Of a stretch of DNA of 64,000 nt, positions 31,601 to 42,865 are shown piece after piece. Origin of the DNA: Phaeosaccion multiseriatum (lineage: Eukaryota; Ochrophyta, other classes); NCBI GenBank assembly GCA_965112735.1, contig OZ218962.1, positions 1,302,001 to 1,366,000 of the forward strand, given 5' to 3'. The translations under genes were made by a program, and so were the position numbers. Position 1 is the stretch's first letter. Every line of letters starts with the position of its first letter. The notes under the pieces are model-generated. The model was not told where the DNA came from. It saw nothing but the letters and a program-made list of their open reading frames with translations, and made no database searches.

Positions 31601-34600
31601 CTGTTGAGGGTGTTGTTAGTGGGATTAGAGAGAAATAGAGAGAGAAGTAAAGGGGGTGGCGAGCGTTACAAGCATGCAAATCGAATAGATACATGGAGGA
31701 ATGGCCGACTGACAAGAAACATGGGAAAGAGGAGATTGGTAGATACACGGATGGATGGATGGATGGATACATAGGTGGGTGGGTAGATGGGTAGCCAGCC
31801 CCCTGTGATGTTCTTGAGAGGTCTCGCAGTTCGCCAAGCCGCCGAAGCCCGGCAACACCTGTCCCATGTGCACCTTCAAGCGAGCGTTACAAAAGAGCGT
31901 TACAGACCGGGACAGAAGAAACAAAAAAACGAAAAAGAAGCGACAGCATTCTTGGAGCAACATGATTTCAGAGTCGCAGCATCGGAGCAAGTCCCCCTGT
32001 TCACACCATGTGGCACTAAGCACACGTATACTGACTGATAACGGGTGGATGAAACAAGCAGAGGAGAGCAAGTGAGGAGGCTGTAAAAGGCCGCCCGCCA
32101 CCTTGCCCATACACCTCTACCCTACCCTGCCCATATGCCCGCCCCATGTGCCCTCTCACCGTTTGCTGCCCCTGCTGGCTGCCAAAGGCCGCCACATTGC
32201 CTCCAAGCTGTTGCACAAAGGCCACGCCCTGAGCGTGTAGCACCTCATGGGGGGCAGGCAGGGTAGAACTTCACCCAAGTGAGCACGTTGGTGATACAGA
32301 GGACGTTGGGTCACATCACAGGTTGGGTGGAGGGTGTGCGTCCTGACACGCACCCACCCACTGTCCTGACACGAAGAGACCTTGGCGAAGAGTGCGTCTC
32401 TCTGCTCCTTGCTAATGCCTGGGAACTCCTCCTCCGTGCTCAGAGAAAGGCCGTGGGCACTAAAGTCAGTGAAATCAGTAAGAGCACATGAGCAGGGATG
32501 GTCATGAATGGCAGAGAGGAGGAGGGTCAAATCAGTCAGCACAGCAGTCACGAGTAACGAAGAGAGTCACAAGTCAACAAACCATTTCGGTGGGTAGCTG
32601 TCAGCCTAGCAAAAGGATGCCTTCTTACTTCTTACACATCCACCCATCGTCCTGACACGCACCCACCCACTGTCCTGACACGAAGAGACCTTGGCGAAGA
32701 GTGCGTCTCTCTGCTCCTTGCTAATGTCTGGGAACTCCTCCTCCGTGCTCAGAGAAAGGCCGTGGGCACTAAAGTCAGTGAAATCAGTAAGAGCACATGA
32801 GCAGGGATGGTCATGAATGGCAGAGAGGAGGAGGGTCAAATCAGTCAGCACAGCAGTCACAAGTCAACAAACCAATCAAGTCAGTGACAAGTGAGAGAGA
32901 GAACACACGCACACACACATGAGAAAGAGAGCAGTCGGGGTGGGCCATGCCCAGTAAGTCAACGAGAAGCCAGCAAAACCATGTCAATGAGACGCGCCTG
33001 GAGTGGCCGCCCACTGGGAGTGGCAGGAACCGAGTGACGGGTCCGTGAGCTGCGCAGTCTGGGGATGGCGGGAGGAAGAGGGGAGAGAAAGCGGGATCGG
33101 AAAAGAAGCCCCTTCGTCGTCCTCATCCTCCACCCCACTGAACATCCCGAAAGTCAATGTCATTGGTCTCTCCATGGCCTTCTTTCTGCACAGACGAGAG
33201 ATGCTCGACCACGGTGCATACACAAACAGCCCGCCAGCCAGCATCTCTGGTGGGTGTGTGGGTGGGTGTGAGTGGGTGAGTGGGGGTAGGTATAAGTGAT
33301 TGGGCGATAAGAGTGCGATGAGTGAGTAAATGAGGCCGTAAGGGAGGGAGGGAGAGAGCTGAAACTCAAACTCAAACTCAAGTGGCTCAGAGGGTGCTCA
33401 TGCTTATTCTTCTTCCCTTCTCCTAGCTAACCTCGTAGGTGGTAACAAGTGAGCTCTGCGAGCTGGTCCACCACCCGTCGTCGCCAGTTGGAGATAGAAC
33501 CGCCTCTGCCGCACTCAGCGTAGCCCCCCTGGGAGCAGTAGAAGAACGAGCAGTCCGCCTGCGTGTGAGGAGGTACCAGGAAGGGATGGGGAAGAGGAGG
33601 TGAGTGACTGATTCACTATCCACCTACAACCAACTGACCACTGCCATACACTGACCTTGACTGCTCGGCTCTCGTAGGGCCAATTGGCAAAGAAGACCAA
33701 TTGAAACAATGAGGTAGAATCTGTTGGCGCCATTTGGGGGGAGGCAGAAGAAGGGAAGACAACCGAGGGGCGCCCACCTGGACTGCTGCGCCAAGCTCTC
33801 GTCAAAGTACGGAGCTCTCCTCCACAGGCGGAACAGACTGTACGTCGTCACCTGGGCATGGCAAGTAGAGGCATGTGGGACATGGTGTTAGAGGCATATG
33901 GTGATCTGGACATGCCAAGTTGAGGCTTATGGAGCAATGTATGTAGAGGCATATGGGGGTGTGTAGGTTGTGTCCACACGTTGAGCTACATGTTCCACAG
34001 TCTTGTGTTCTTGAACTTGAGTATAACCTAACGAACTCAACATGAAACTCACCATGGCGGCCGTGGTGACCAAGAGTCCCGTGGGTACGAGGGCGGAATA
34101 GTAGAAGAGGCCAACAAAGATGGTCTTGACCATGTCCGTGCCCTGTGAGTGAGTGGGTGAGGAACAAGGGGAGGGGAGAAGGACAGAGAGGGAAGGAGAG
34201 AGGGAGAGAGAGGAAGGCAAGGAAGGAGGGGGGGAGGGAATGAGGGACGGAAAAGCGTATGGTCAAGAGTTTGTTTGTTTGTCTTGTGTTGGTGGCGCAG
34301 GGGGGTGCACTCACTCACTCACTGACTCACTGACTCACTGTCTCACCCACTCACTTAGTCACTCACACACTGACCACTCCCTCTCCACCTTCCTCACTCC
34401 CTCACTTCCTCACCTGGAAGAATACGTTCATTTCTGCCTGAGTCTTTGCCTGAGTGAGGCAGAGTGCCACAAAGCCCACAAGAGACACAAGCAAGCAAAG
34501 CAAGCGAAGCAAATGCAAGACAATTTTAAAAAACCCACAGCCCAGCAAAGGCAAGGGCAAAGGCAACGGCAAAGGCAGGGACAAAAAAGCGGCAAGGAGC

Positions 34601-37600
34601 CGGGCAGTTTCAGCTTGACGTTCAGATTATGGACCTCCCATCCAGTGAGGTCGAAATGGGAGACTTCTATCCATCCACTGCCGTCCATCCATCATCACCT
34701 GCGGGGCGAAGAACTTCCTCATTCCCCAATCGTAAAGGTTGTGAAGGCATCCGCAATGAGGATGGACATGACCTGAAGAGACGCAAGTGGATGGCAGTGA
34801 ATGGGAGGGATGGCAATGGATGGAAAGAATGACAGTGGATGATCGGCGAGTACAGGGCAGTGAATTGGTGTGAGAGTAGGGACATGACAGTGGACAGTTC
34901 TGTGGATGGCAGTGAATGGGTAGGGAGGGAGGGATGGTGGTGGATGGTCGTGAAATGGGGGGCGGATGTGAGGTTGGGGGATGGCAGTATACACGGGAGG
35001 TGGGTAGATGGCAGTGGATGGCAGTGCACCTACACACCTGATTGAGGGTTGCAGGGTCCAGCGTGTCAACATACTTGGTACCAATGTAAATGAGCAGCGC
35101 AGAGTTGATCATTCGAGCCACTGTGAGCTTGAGCATCATGCTGCTCTGTGTGTCTGTACGGGACTTGTGTGACTCCAGCATCAACGTCACGTTCTCTTGT
35201 GGCCACACGTCGGCACACATACACACACTCTTACATAGATGGATGGATACACACAGAGAGAGGGCTAAGGTATCGTATGCACTGATCCACAAAAACAAAT
35301 GATGCACAAGCACGCGGCAAAAGTCCTCCCCCTACACCCCTTTATACTTCCATTCTTATCCCCCAATCCTCCTCCTCCTCTCCGACCTCACCTTAATCAC
35401 AATGGGAAGGCCAGCGTTAACGAGCGAGACGAACACCGCGGCTCCGGCGTTGGAGTCGTTGGGGATGGCGAGAGTCACAAAGAAGGCAGCCGCAGACTGG
35501 GCCGGGGTGGGATGGCAATGGATGGATTGGGTGGGATGGGATGATAGTGGATGGAGTACGGTACAGAACAAAGGCCAAGAGGAGAAGAGTGAGAGAGAGA
35601 GCCAGGGAGAGGAGAATCGGCAAGTGAGTGGGGGCAAGCCGCCCTACATTCGTGCTGAGGGAGTGAGACACACACAGGCACACAGAACAGAGGCGGCGAG
35701 GGAGAACGGTGCAGAGAGAGAGCGAGAGAGAGAACGAGAAAGGGACAAAGAGAGAGAGACCCAAGGAAAGACACACAGATAGAGAGAGTGTGTTGGTTGT
35801 ACACACCGAAGAGGCTGGCTAAGAACCACATGAGGCGGTGCGTCTTGGAGAGATGAAGGTTCTCCCACACCATGGAGTTAGGCTCTTGCGCCTCTGTGAT
35901 GTTCAGCACCTGTTGGTGATTCGGGGGTGGTGATGTAATGCAAATGTCACACGACGGATGGCAGTGGATGGACGATGGCGAGTGAGTGAGTTAATGAAGA
36001 GTACTCGAGGTCGAGAGAGAGAAAGAGAGAGGACCGCCGGGGGGGGGGGGGGGGGGGGAAGAGAGGGAGAGATAGAGAGGGAGGGAGAGAGAGAGAGAGA
36101 AGGGAGAGAGCCCTTCTCACCTTGCCCTCGAACACGCTTTTGGTGTTACTCTCGCGATGCTGGTTGAACTTCCTCTCCAGAATGCCTGGCAGGGAGGGAG
36201 GGACGGAGGGACGGAGGGAAGGGAGGCGGTGATGAAGGAAGGTATCTTGGTGGGCCCCGTCTCAGGGGGGATTGAGGCAAGGAAAAGATGCGACCTTCAA
36301 TTCGTACAGAAAAAGACACAGAGGCAGACAGACAGTCAGACAGGTAGGTTCGGTCCTGACACCCACCCGCCTTTCAATCTCTGAGGCAGCGGCGTTGGAG
36401 GACCTTCCTGTCCTCACACTCTCTGTCCTGACACCCACCCGTCTCGCAGTCTCTGATGCAGCGGCGCTGAGACACCTCCTTGTTGAAGGTGATGCACACA
36501 CGCCTGGGGGAGAAGTCCTGTGTTTTCAGGCCCTGGGGATGGCAGTGGATGGGGAAATGATGGGTTAAAGCATGGCAGTTGATGGAGGTTGCGGGATGAT
36601 ACAGCTGGCGACGGAGAGTGGGGTAACAGCGGATGGGAGAGGAGAGGATGGCAGTGGAGGGGAACGCGCACGCAGCATAGCGTTTACGTACTACACACTC
36701 ACGGAGAATACAATATAATACGTACTGCTTACGTAATGCTTACGTACGTACCACGATCCTGGCCTCGACGACCTTCAAGGCCCCCTCCAGATACTCCACG
36801 GTCTCAAAGTAACCGAAGGGCTGAAGCCTTCGCTTCCACATCGGCATGAGGGCTTGCGTCTTTACACGGCTCTTCTTCGCCTTCGCGACCTGGAGTGGGT
36901 GTCAGGACCGTGGGTGGGTGGGTGTCAGGACAGTGAGTGATTTGCACCCCCTGTCAGGACAGTGGGTGGGTGTCAGGACAGTGGATGGATGGGTGTCAGG
37001 ACAGTGGGTGTCGGGGAAAATTGTGGCAGGACCGTGAGTAACCCCGCCCCCCCCCCACCCACTGTCCTGACACCCACCTTCTCTGCCTCCCTGTCCGTCA
37101 CGGTCCGCAGTGACACAGCCTCTCCAGGGCGTGGAGCCAGAGTACCGTCACGGCTGCCGAAGGAGGGAGGGAGGGAGGGAGGGAGGGAGAGAGAGCGGGA
37201 GGGAGGGAGGGAGGGAGGGAGGGAGGGAGAGAGAGCGGGAGAGCGGGAGGGGACATGAGAGAGGAAAGAGAGAGAGGAGAGAGAGAGGAGAGGGTCAGTG
37301 GGACACACCATGAGGGAGGGAGGGAGGGAGAGGGAGAGATCGACAGTGGGACACACAAACAAGGGAGGACGAGAGAGAGGTACATATATACAGAGAAAAA
37401 CACAGAGCAAACGGGGGGGGAGAGGGTCACCCACTACGGCTGTGAGAAACCAAGAATTAAGTCAGCGAGACACCCACCCTACCCATATACCTGGCCTTGG
37501 CTCGGTTGAGGAACGCCTTCATGCTGATGAGCTTGTGCTCGATCACTCTCTTACGGGCAAGGGCCTAACAAGGGAAAATATGCAGGGGCATACGGGAGGG

Positions 37601-38334
37601 TAGGGAGTTAGAAGCATATGGGGGAGAATCGGAAGCGTATGGGAGAGAATTAGAGGCACACGAAGAATCAGAGGCCTCTTCCCCCAGGCCAAGCGAACGC
37701 ACGCACACACGCACGCACGCACGCACGCGCGTACGCACTTTGATCAGCTCTCCGTTGTTCAGCGCGATGGTTACAAACACGATTTCACCTAGGGTGGCGG
37801 TGGATGGGATGGCAGTGGATGGAAGTGGCCGTGACCGGTTACGGATGGATGGATGGAGGAGGGGTGTGTGTGGCAGGGGGTAGGGTGGACAGAGGGGACA
37901 CGAGGGACGTCGGCTGCGATTGAGCAAGCAAGGACAGCAGAAAGGCAAATGTAGTGAAAGAGTGGATGGATGTATGGCAGTGGACGGATGGCAGTGGATG
38001 GCTCACGCAAACGTCCTATCGTAAACCCCCGAAACGGAACCACTAACCCGTGCTTCTTGTACTTGTCGGGGTCAATAATGTCGTAAATGTGAATGGTCAC
38101 AGAGTAATCCTGGGGGGTCTGAGGGTGGGTGGGTGTCAGGACAGGGAGTGGGTGGGCGTCAGGACAGAGGGTGGGCGGGTGTCAGGACAGATTTATGAGT
38201 GGGTGGGTGGTGGCCCTGGCTGCTTACACCTTTTCATCACTTACCTCACTCTCCTTCATGCAGTTGATATCCTTTGCCTCTTGGGGCGAGAGGTGCTTAG
38301 CTAGTCTATTATGGGTGAGGCCAATGTTGGTCAT
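30170..38334 (-). CDS. OSCA/TMEM63 (CSC1-type) ion channel with C-terminal WW domains
   Basis: OSCA/TMEM63 proteins are membrane cation channels gated by tension or osmotic stress. Minus-strand exons follow family order: DYSVTIHIYDIIDPDKY (38048-38118), GEIVFVTIALNNGELIK (37739-37789), RKRVIEHKLISMKAF (37491-37564), RLQPFGYFETVEYLEGALKV (about 36752-36890), RRVCITFNKEVSQRRC (about 36445-36530), AQEPNSMVWENLHLSKTHR (about 35806-35910), SAAAFFVTLAIP (about 35395-35495), VARMINSALLIYIGT (about 35040-35200), SILIADAFTTFTIG (about 34690-34770), AKTQAEMNVFFQ (about 34409-34450), VKTIFVGLFYYSALVPTGLL (34054-34143) and LFRLWRRAPYFDESLAQQSR (about 33777-33850). The stretch near 33665-33735 gives FFANWPYESR. 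'PNSMVWENL', 'KTIFVGLFYYSALVPTG' and 'LFRLWRRAPYFDESLAQQSR' are diagnostic. Three WW-like modules end the protein. An ATG at 38334 has an upstream in-frame stop, but the usual first three membrane helices are not seen, so 5' exons may be missing. The last exon is not placed. Confidence 0.8.
30562..30930. repeat. 190-base tandem duplication with internal GATGGCAGCA repeats
   Basis: A block starting GAGAGTGGGTGGTGAATTGG at 30562 recurs at 30752, nearly identical through 'GGTGTCAGGAAGAGGCGAGG'. Each copy contains three copies of a 22-base subunit with GAATTGGATGGCAGCAGATG, then a TGATTGAT microsatellite. A further degenerate set continues to about 31010. It lies in the intron between the second and third WW modules. 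Confidence 0.9.
32340..32870 (-). repeat. Tandemly duplicated exon in the OSCA-like gene
   Basis: Two near-identical blocks, at about 32340-32555 and 32645-32862, each carry the same exon with flanking intron. The exon encodes SLSTEEEFPxISKEQRDALF, with Gly in the lower-coordinate copy and Asp in the other. Both keep a TTTAG-type acceptor and the GTCTCT donor. Joining both would duplicate the segment; choosing one would give mutually exclusive isoforms. The near identity indicates a recent event. Confidence 0.75.
33860..33965. repeat. Short intronic GAGGCATATGG repeat
   Basis: Copies of (T)AGAGGCATATGG or near variants occur at about 33865, 33890, 33922 and 33950 in an OSCA-gene intron. Related GCATATGGG words recur at 17629, 17783, 37594 and 37612, so this is another dispersed intronic word. 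Confidence 0.5.
34780..35035. repeat. Intron filled with degenerate GGATGGCAGTGGATGG units
   Basis: The intron between the exons ending in NQ (about 35040) and starting VMSILIAD (about 34770) is almost entirely degenerate copies of GATGGCAGTG(G/A)ATGG (near 34789, 34812, 34902, 34980 and 35008). In the sense strand of this minus gene the units read CCATCCACTGCCATCC. Confidence 0.7.
36360..36490 (-). repeat. Partial duplication of an OSCA exon end
   Basis: The exon encoding FNKEVSQRRCIRDCE ends near 36445. About 65 bases further 3' on the minus strand lies a partial copy encoding VLQRRCLRD then a stop, followed by the same GGGTGGGTGTCAGGAC word that follows the original exon. The copy is probably non-functional intron sequence. 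Confidence 0.6.
36891..37077 (-). repeat. Intron with terminal inverted repeats built from a GTGTCAGGACAGTGG unit
   Basis: In sense orientation the intron opens at the donor with GTGGGTGTCAGGACAGTGGG and closes just before the acceptor with the reverse complement, CCACGGTCCTGACACCCACT then CCAG. Between them lie more copies in the inverted orientation. The word also borders other OSCA introns: about 38119-38195 at an acceptor, 32680 and 32350 at the duplicated exon's donors, and 36360-36440. It may be an introner-like element or an expanding minisatellite. Confidence 0.65.
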
Positions 38335-38399
38335 GGCTGGTACCTTGCTTCACAACAGGCAGGCCACCCCAGCCTTGATCATCCCTCATGCCGTCACTT

Positions 38400-41230
38400 T
38401 GTGCACTGACCAGCCAAGGCTCAAATGAGGGGCAGTCATTCTGCTGAAGGGCGTCGTCCTTCGGTTGTGTACTGGACACAACCGGCCACGTTGAATAGTC
38501 TTGGCTGGCTGTGAAGGGGGGGAGAGAAAAAAAGCAACTCGCCCCAGCCACTCGCTCGCGGAGGAGGTAAAGAAATCAAGAGGTTGGCCATGCCCCGTTC
38601 TCTTTGCCCGCTGCCGTGCATCATCTCCACGGCATGCCGCCCAAAACTCGGTGAATACTCTCGGCTGCTGGTAGTCTCCAACTTTCTTCTAGTAATCAGA
38701 GCCTCAGCAGGGCCGGGGCGGGGGAGGAAACGAAAATAGCCGTCGAGTGCCATCGGCCGTCGTCGGACTCCTGCTCTTGCTTCCTAGGTTTCGAGCACTG
38801 CAAGTCTTAGCGGATGAGGCAGGGAGTGTTTGAGCAGGAGCTGTCATCATTGGCTGGAGGAAAAGTGAGGGTCAGGCCAAGCTTCTTGTGATGTACTGTG
38901 GTGAGCTTGTCATGAATACTAAAGGGACTTCGAGCGTGACGCAGTGGAGCGACCAGCTCATATCATATCCAGTGCTCATCAGAGTCCCCAGCCTGGGGCC
39001 AGCCGAATCAGCAGAGGATGCGCAGATTCTTTCAGCCGGTGCGTCAGGGGCGGAAGCCAGCAGCAGTGAGAAAAGAAAGAAAAGGGAGAAGAAGAGAGAA
39101 AAAGAAAAGAGAAGGAAGGCATCCCTTTTCAAGAAGAAGGAAGAGGACGGAATTTGGGGATGACGTGCTTCTCTTGGGGCTTTCGTAAGGGGAGACGATT
39201 CGCGTATCAAGCAAGGAAGCCACCAGCCAGCAGAGGTTTCATGAGGCAGCTGGGTTCAACGAATGCCATCCGTCCCCACATGGTTGTCCCTTCCATGAAG
39301 AGGACTGCGCAGGTGGTGCGTACTTCTAATTCTTCTACTTGCTCTGCAGCTGCTGCTGCGACGCCGAGGCAGTCCAGTCTATGCGTGCTGCAAAGCCCAG
39401 CAAGGCGTCTGACATGGCTGCCTGAGGCCGAGGACACCACAGACTCAGGTGAGAGTACCGCAGCAGCTTTCTTTAATGTGCAGTGTTCATTCATCTTGCT
39501 CACCACCTTGCGTCGTTGCTTCTTTTCGGCTCCTTGAGGCTCAGGCCATGGTCCCGGAGCAACACATTGCAAAAGGTGAGTACACAAGGGATGGAAAAAG
39601 GGAAAAAAATTCCTACATTTCGAGGGATATGGAGAGAAAGAAGGGGAGCCCCGCATGATGGACAAAGCAACGTTCAAGACGCGCACCCTATGGTCAGTGA
39701 AGCTCCTCGTCTTCGTCATCGCAATGAGGGCCTGGCATTGGTCTGTTGGCGCATTTGTCGTGCCCGAGTCGCCCGAGGAGAACCAGAGGTTTGACTCTGT
39801 GCGAGACGCAAAGGGACAGCCTCGTCTTGGACACGATGGGTCCGTTTCTCAACGCACGGCTCTACACTGACATGACTTTTGAAATTGTCATTGTGCCGGT
39901 GCCCCCGTGCAAGAGAAGGGATCCAACCTTCCCCTACTTGCGGGGACTGACCAGCTTGACCACTTCTACAACTTACGTCCAGTGTAGACGCCTTTGATCC
40001 GTGTGGGCTCTCTGCACTCAAGTCTTCCAAGTGCTATGAGAGCCGAGGAAGGAATAAGAGGAAGGGGGTGCGGCGGCTGGGGACTATCCAGGCCTAACTA
40101 TGCCGAGATAGGGTTGAAGGCGGGTGGGCGGGTTGTTGGGGGGTGTTCTTTTTTGCATTGGGATAGCTAATAGGCTAAGGGAGGGCCACACCTAGCTAAC
40201 ATGAGACATCTTATATTCTTAGTCTATTTGGCTCCCTTTCCCCCCCCTGGTGTAGCTCAAGCCGCTGAGCCTGATGGGCTGAGCCAAAAATAGGCCTAGG
40301 CCGGCCGAATTTCGGGACTGGCTGAGGTTGCTGACCTGCGTTCTAGAATGCTGCCTCGCCCTCGCCTTGTCGGTATGTGACAGATGGAAGAGAACAAGGC
40401 TGCTTGCTTACTGCAGCCACTCCAATGAGCAAGGAGGAGACAAGTAAAGGGAGGGGGAGGCAGCACGGACACTGGTGGCACTGGGCAGCTGATCTGAGGT
40501 TCTGTCTGGAGTGGACGAGTTGGTGGTATCGTGCAGTGGATGGGGCAGCTTGTGATTTCAAGAGAGGGAGATTTATGTTTAGCTAATTTTTCCGCTTATT
40601 GCAGGAGTGGGGGCAAGGAAGGCCACGCCCATGAGGCTGGAGCGGGGAGGGAATGAGGTAAAACGAGAAGCAACAGCCAGAGCTAAGATTACATATTTAT
40701 ATCAAAGGAACCTCACTTGCGAAGCGTGGAAAGGACAGTCGCCGCACTCTTGTGCCCTGTGGTGCGACTGCCCTCCTGCTCAGAGTCATCACAAGGCCCC
40801 ATCATCGTATCGGGAGGTGACATCTCGGGACAAGAATGGGGCATAATCCCCCGGCTGCCTTGTTCACAGAGTTATGAGGTGCGATGAGGTGCGAGCAGTG
40901 CGAGAGCCTGGGAGGCGTAGGCGCGCTCTCAGAGGCCCGGCAGCACCCCTCCCTCTCACTGCACTGCGATAACAATGTCTGCAGTGGCCCGTCGTTGTCA
41001 AGTAATGAATGGAGCGGGCAGAGCTTCCGATGACTCCTGAGCCACCTGGGATGTGGGACAGACCACACACCCCAGACAACCAACAAGCAAGGGGTTCTTA
41101 TCCTATGTTGAGCGTGTATTTGCTTTCCTTAATCTCACTTCCCTATCTATCCTCCTCCTGCGACATGCCGTTCATATAAGGCTCGAGTTCCCCAACTGGC
41201 GACAATCCGGATTCGAACATACCAAACACC
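38400..41230. other. Region with only weak coding signals
   Basis: No recognised family. Two plus-strand frames merit mention: 38888-39163 (91 codons, ending in a Lys/Arg/Glu-rich stretch) and about 39656-39990, where one frame gives KLLVFVIAMRAWHWSVGAF and an overlapping one gives LNARLYTDMTFEIVIVPVPP. They lack a clear splice plan. 'AATAGGCCTAGGCCGGCCGA' at about 40288 matches the palindrome patch near 27345 in reverse orientation, suggesting another copy of the same repeat edge. From about 40380 the 3' flank of the duplicated FNIP unit begins. Confidence 0.4.
40380..40840. repeat. Segmental-duplication flank, copy A (partner at 46140-46670)
   Basis: Long matches connect this stretch to 46140-46670 in direct orientation, for example ATATTTATATCAAAGGAACC (near 40692 and 46542) and CAGAGTCATCACAAGGCCCC (near 40780 and 46630). 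With the two FNIP-repeat loci that follow, they show that a unit of roughly 2-2.5 kb was duplicated. Confidence 0.8.
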
Positions 41231-41289
41231 TTTGAGACTCCACACTCCCGTCCAGCCACGATATCCACTGTGTGCTGCATGCCATGAGC

Positions 41290-42792
41290 TCAATAATCGC
41301 CGAGTTCATCATCATCTTCTTCCTCCTCTTCCTCCTCCGACTCGATCTCGTACTCGGCCTCGTGGTATATGTGGATCGAAAGCCCCTCCGGTCGATCAGC
41401 AGGCAGACGATAGTTGTCACCAACGGTTAGCTCCGTGAGGCCAGCAGGCAGCTTCTCAGTGGGGCAGGTATTGTTCCGTCCAAGCTTGAGAATCCGGAGC
41501 GAAGCAGGCAGCTCCAGAGGGAGGTTAAAGTTCCACCCCATGTGCACCTCCTCCACACCGCAAGGAAGGACCACGTGCTGATTGAATTTGTCGCCAAATC
41601 TGATCACCTTCAGCGTGGCAGGCAGCTCCAAAGGGAGGGTAAAGTCCCTACCCATGTGCACCTCCTCCACACCGCAAGGAAGGACCACGTGCTGATTGCA
41701 CCTTGCGCCAAATGCGATCTTCTTCAGCGAGGCAGGCAGCTCCAAAGGGAGGTTAAAGTTGTGCCCCATCTCCACCTCCTCCACACCGCAAGGAAGGACC
41801 ACGTGCTGATTGAAGCCATCGCTAAACTTGATCTTCTTCAGCGAGGCAGGCAGCTCCAAAGGGAGGTCGAAGAAATGCCCCATGTCCACCTCCTCCACAC
41901 CGCAAGGAAGGACCACGTGCTGATTGAAGCTTCTGCCAAATCTGATCTTCTTCAGTGAGGCAGGCAGCTCCACAGGGAGGTTAAAGTCCCCCAACACCAT
42001 CTGCACCTCCTCCACACCGCAAGGAAGGACCACGTGCTGATTGAACTTCGAGAATATAAACCTGATCTTCTTGAGCGAAGCGGGGAGATCCAGCAGAGGG
42101 AGGTTAAAGTCCTGCCCCACCTGCACCTCCTCCATACCGCAAGGAAGGACCACGTGCTGATTGAATTTCTTGCCAAATGTGATCTTCTTCAGCGAGGCAG
42201 GCAGCTCCAAAGGGAGGTTGAAGTCCCGCCCCATCTGCACCTCCTCCACGGTTCTTGGTAACGTGATGTTAGCTTGGTTGAAATTGTCCGAGAAACACAC
42301 ACGCTTGACCGATGCCGGTAATAGCGCCAACGCCTTCGTGACCAGAGCTTCGTCAGCGGAGGCCAGATCGAGACCATGAAAGTAGCTCCTGCTGGGGCCC
42401 AGACGCACAGCCGCAATGCCGAACGTGCGTCTTGGTTTGCCTCCCCCCATGCCTCCCTCTCCTTCTCCACTGCCAATGGCCCCCACCTCTGCCGCCAGAG
42501 ATGGTGAAGAACGAGTGTGCTTCTCCTCTTCCCGCTGCTGCCACCGGAGGAGACCGAGCATATGCTGTTGGACAGGGTCGGGCACAGCGCAATTCAGCAC
42601 GAGAGTACGTGATGTCACCTCGTCGAGGGCCCGGCTGACTCCCCAAAGTTCCTTGCTCTGCAGTACGGTATCGAGAACACCCCAGGCCGCTACAGTCTGG
42701 CTCCTGCTGTCCCCAGCTTGGGCGGTGCACGCAGTAGAGGGACCAGCGGCGCTCCGCTGCTGGGGCCGGCACTTCTCAGCGCGGCGTTTCAT
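41290..42792 (-). CDS. FNIP-like leucine-rich repeat protein
   Basis: A single-exon frame of 500 residues from ATG at 42792 to TGA at 41290-41292. The N-terminal third is variable. About eight repeats of 38 residues follow, each pairing LPASLKKIxFGxxFNQHVV with LPCGVEEVxMGxxFNLPLE; the repeat belongs to the FNIP group of leucine-rich repeats. The last unit diverges (LPAGLTELTVGDNYRLPAD). The C-terminus is a run of Glu and Asp. FNIP proteins are thought to be binding scaffolds; no catalytic motif is seen. Repeats 2-7 are very similar at DNA level, which implies recent internal expansion. It lies head to head with the reductase-like pseudogene and has a decayed paralogue at 46.7-48.4 kb. A GTG 87 bases upstream extends the same frame but is unlikely to be the start. 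Confidence 0.85.
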   Translation of the reverse strand: MKRRAEKCRPQQRSAAGPSTACTAQAGDSRSQTVAAWGVLDTVLQSKELWGVSRALDEVTSRTLVLNCAVPDPVQQHMLGLLRWQQREEEKHTRSSPSLAAEVGAIGSGEGEGGMGGGKPRRTFGIAAVRLGPSRSYFHGLDLASADEALVTKALALLPASVKRVCFSDNFNQANITLPRTVEEVQMGRDFNLPLELPASLKKITFGKKFNQHVVLPCGMEEVQVGQDFNLPLLDLPASLKKIRFIFSKFNQHVVLPCGVEEVQMVLGDFNLPVELPASLKKIRFGRSFNQHVVLPCGVEEVDMGHFFDLPLELPASLKKIKFSDGFNQHVVLPCGVEEVEMGHNFNLPLELPASLKKIAFGARCNQHVVLPCGVEEVHMGRDFTLPLELPATLKVIRFGDKFNQHVVLPCGVEEVHMGWNFNLPLELPASLRILKLGRNNTCPTEKLPAGLTELTVGDNYRLPADRPEGLSIHIYHEAEYEIESEEEEEEEDDDELGDY

Positions 42793-42865
42793 TGGCTGCG
42801 CTTCTTGTTCCCTTTCGGGGGAAAGAAAAATGGCGGGGGCCCCGGTGCTGAGAGCGATGTGATAG

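Noticed and set aside
38872-39210. Minus-strand frame with an apparent signal peptide (Phe/Leu/Ser-rich)
   Set aside because: The hydrophobic stretch is the reverse complement of a Lys/Glu-rich purine run on the plus strand.
41195-41225. A GTTCGAATCC B-box-like sequence suggesting a tRNA
   Set aside because: The flanks do not form a T stem, D arm or acceptor stem; it lies in the 3' flank of the FNIP gene.
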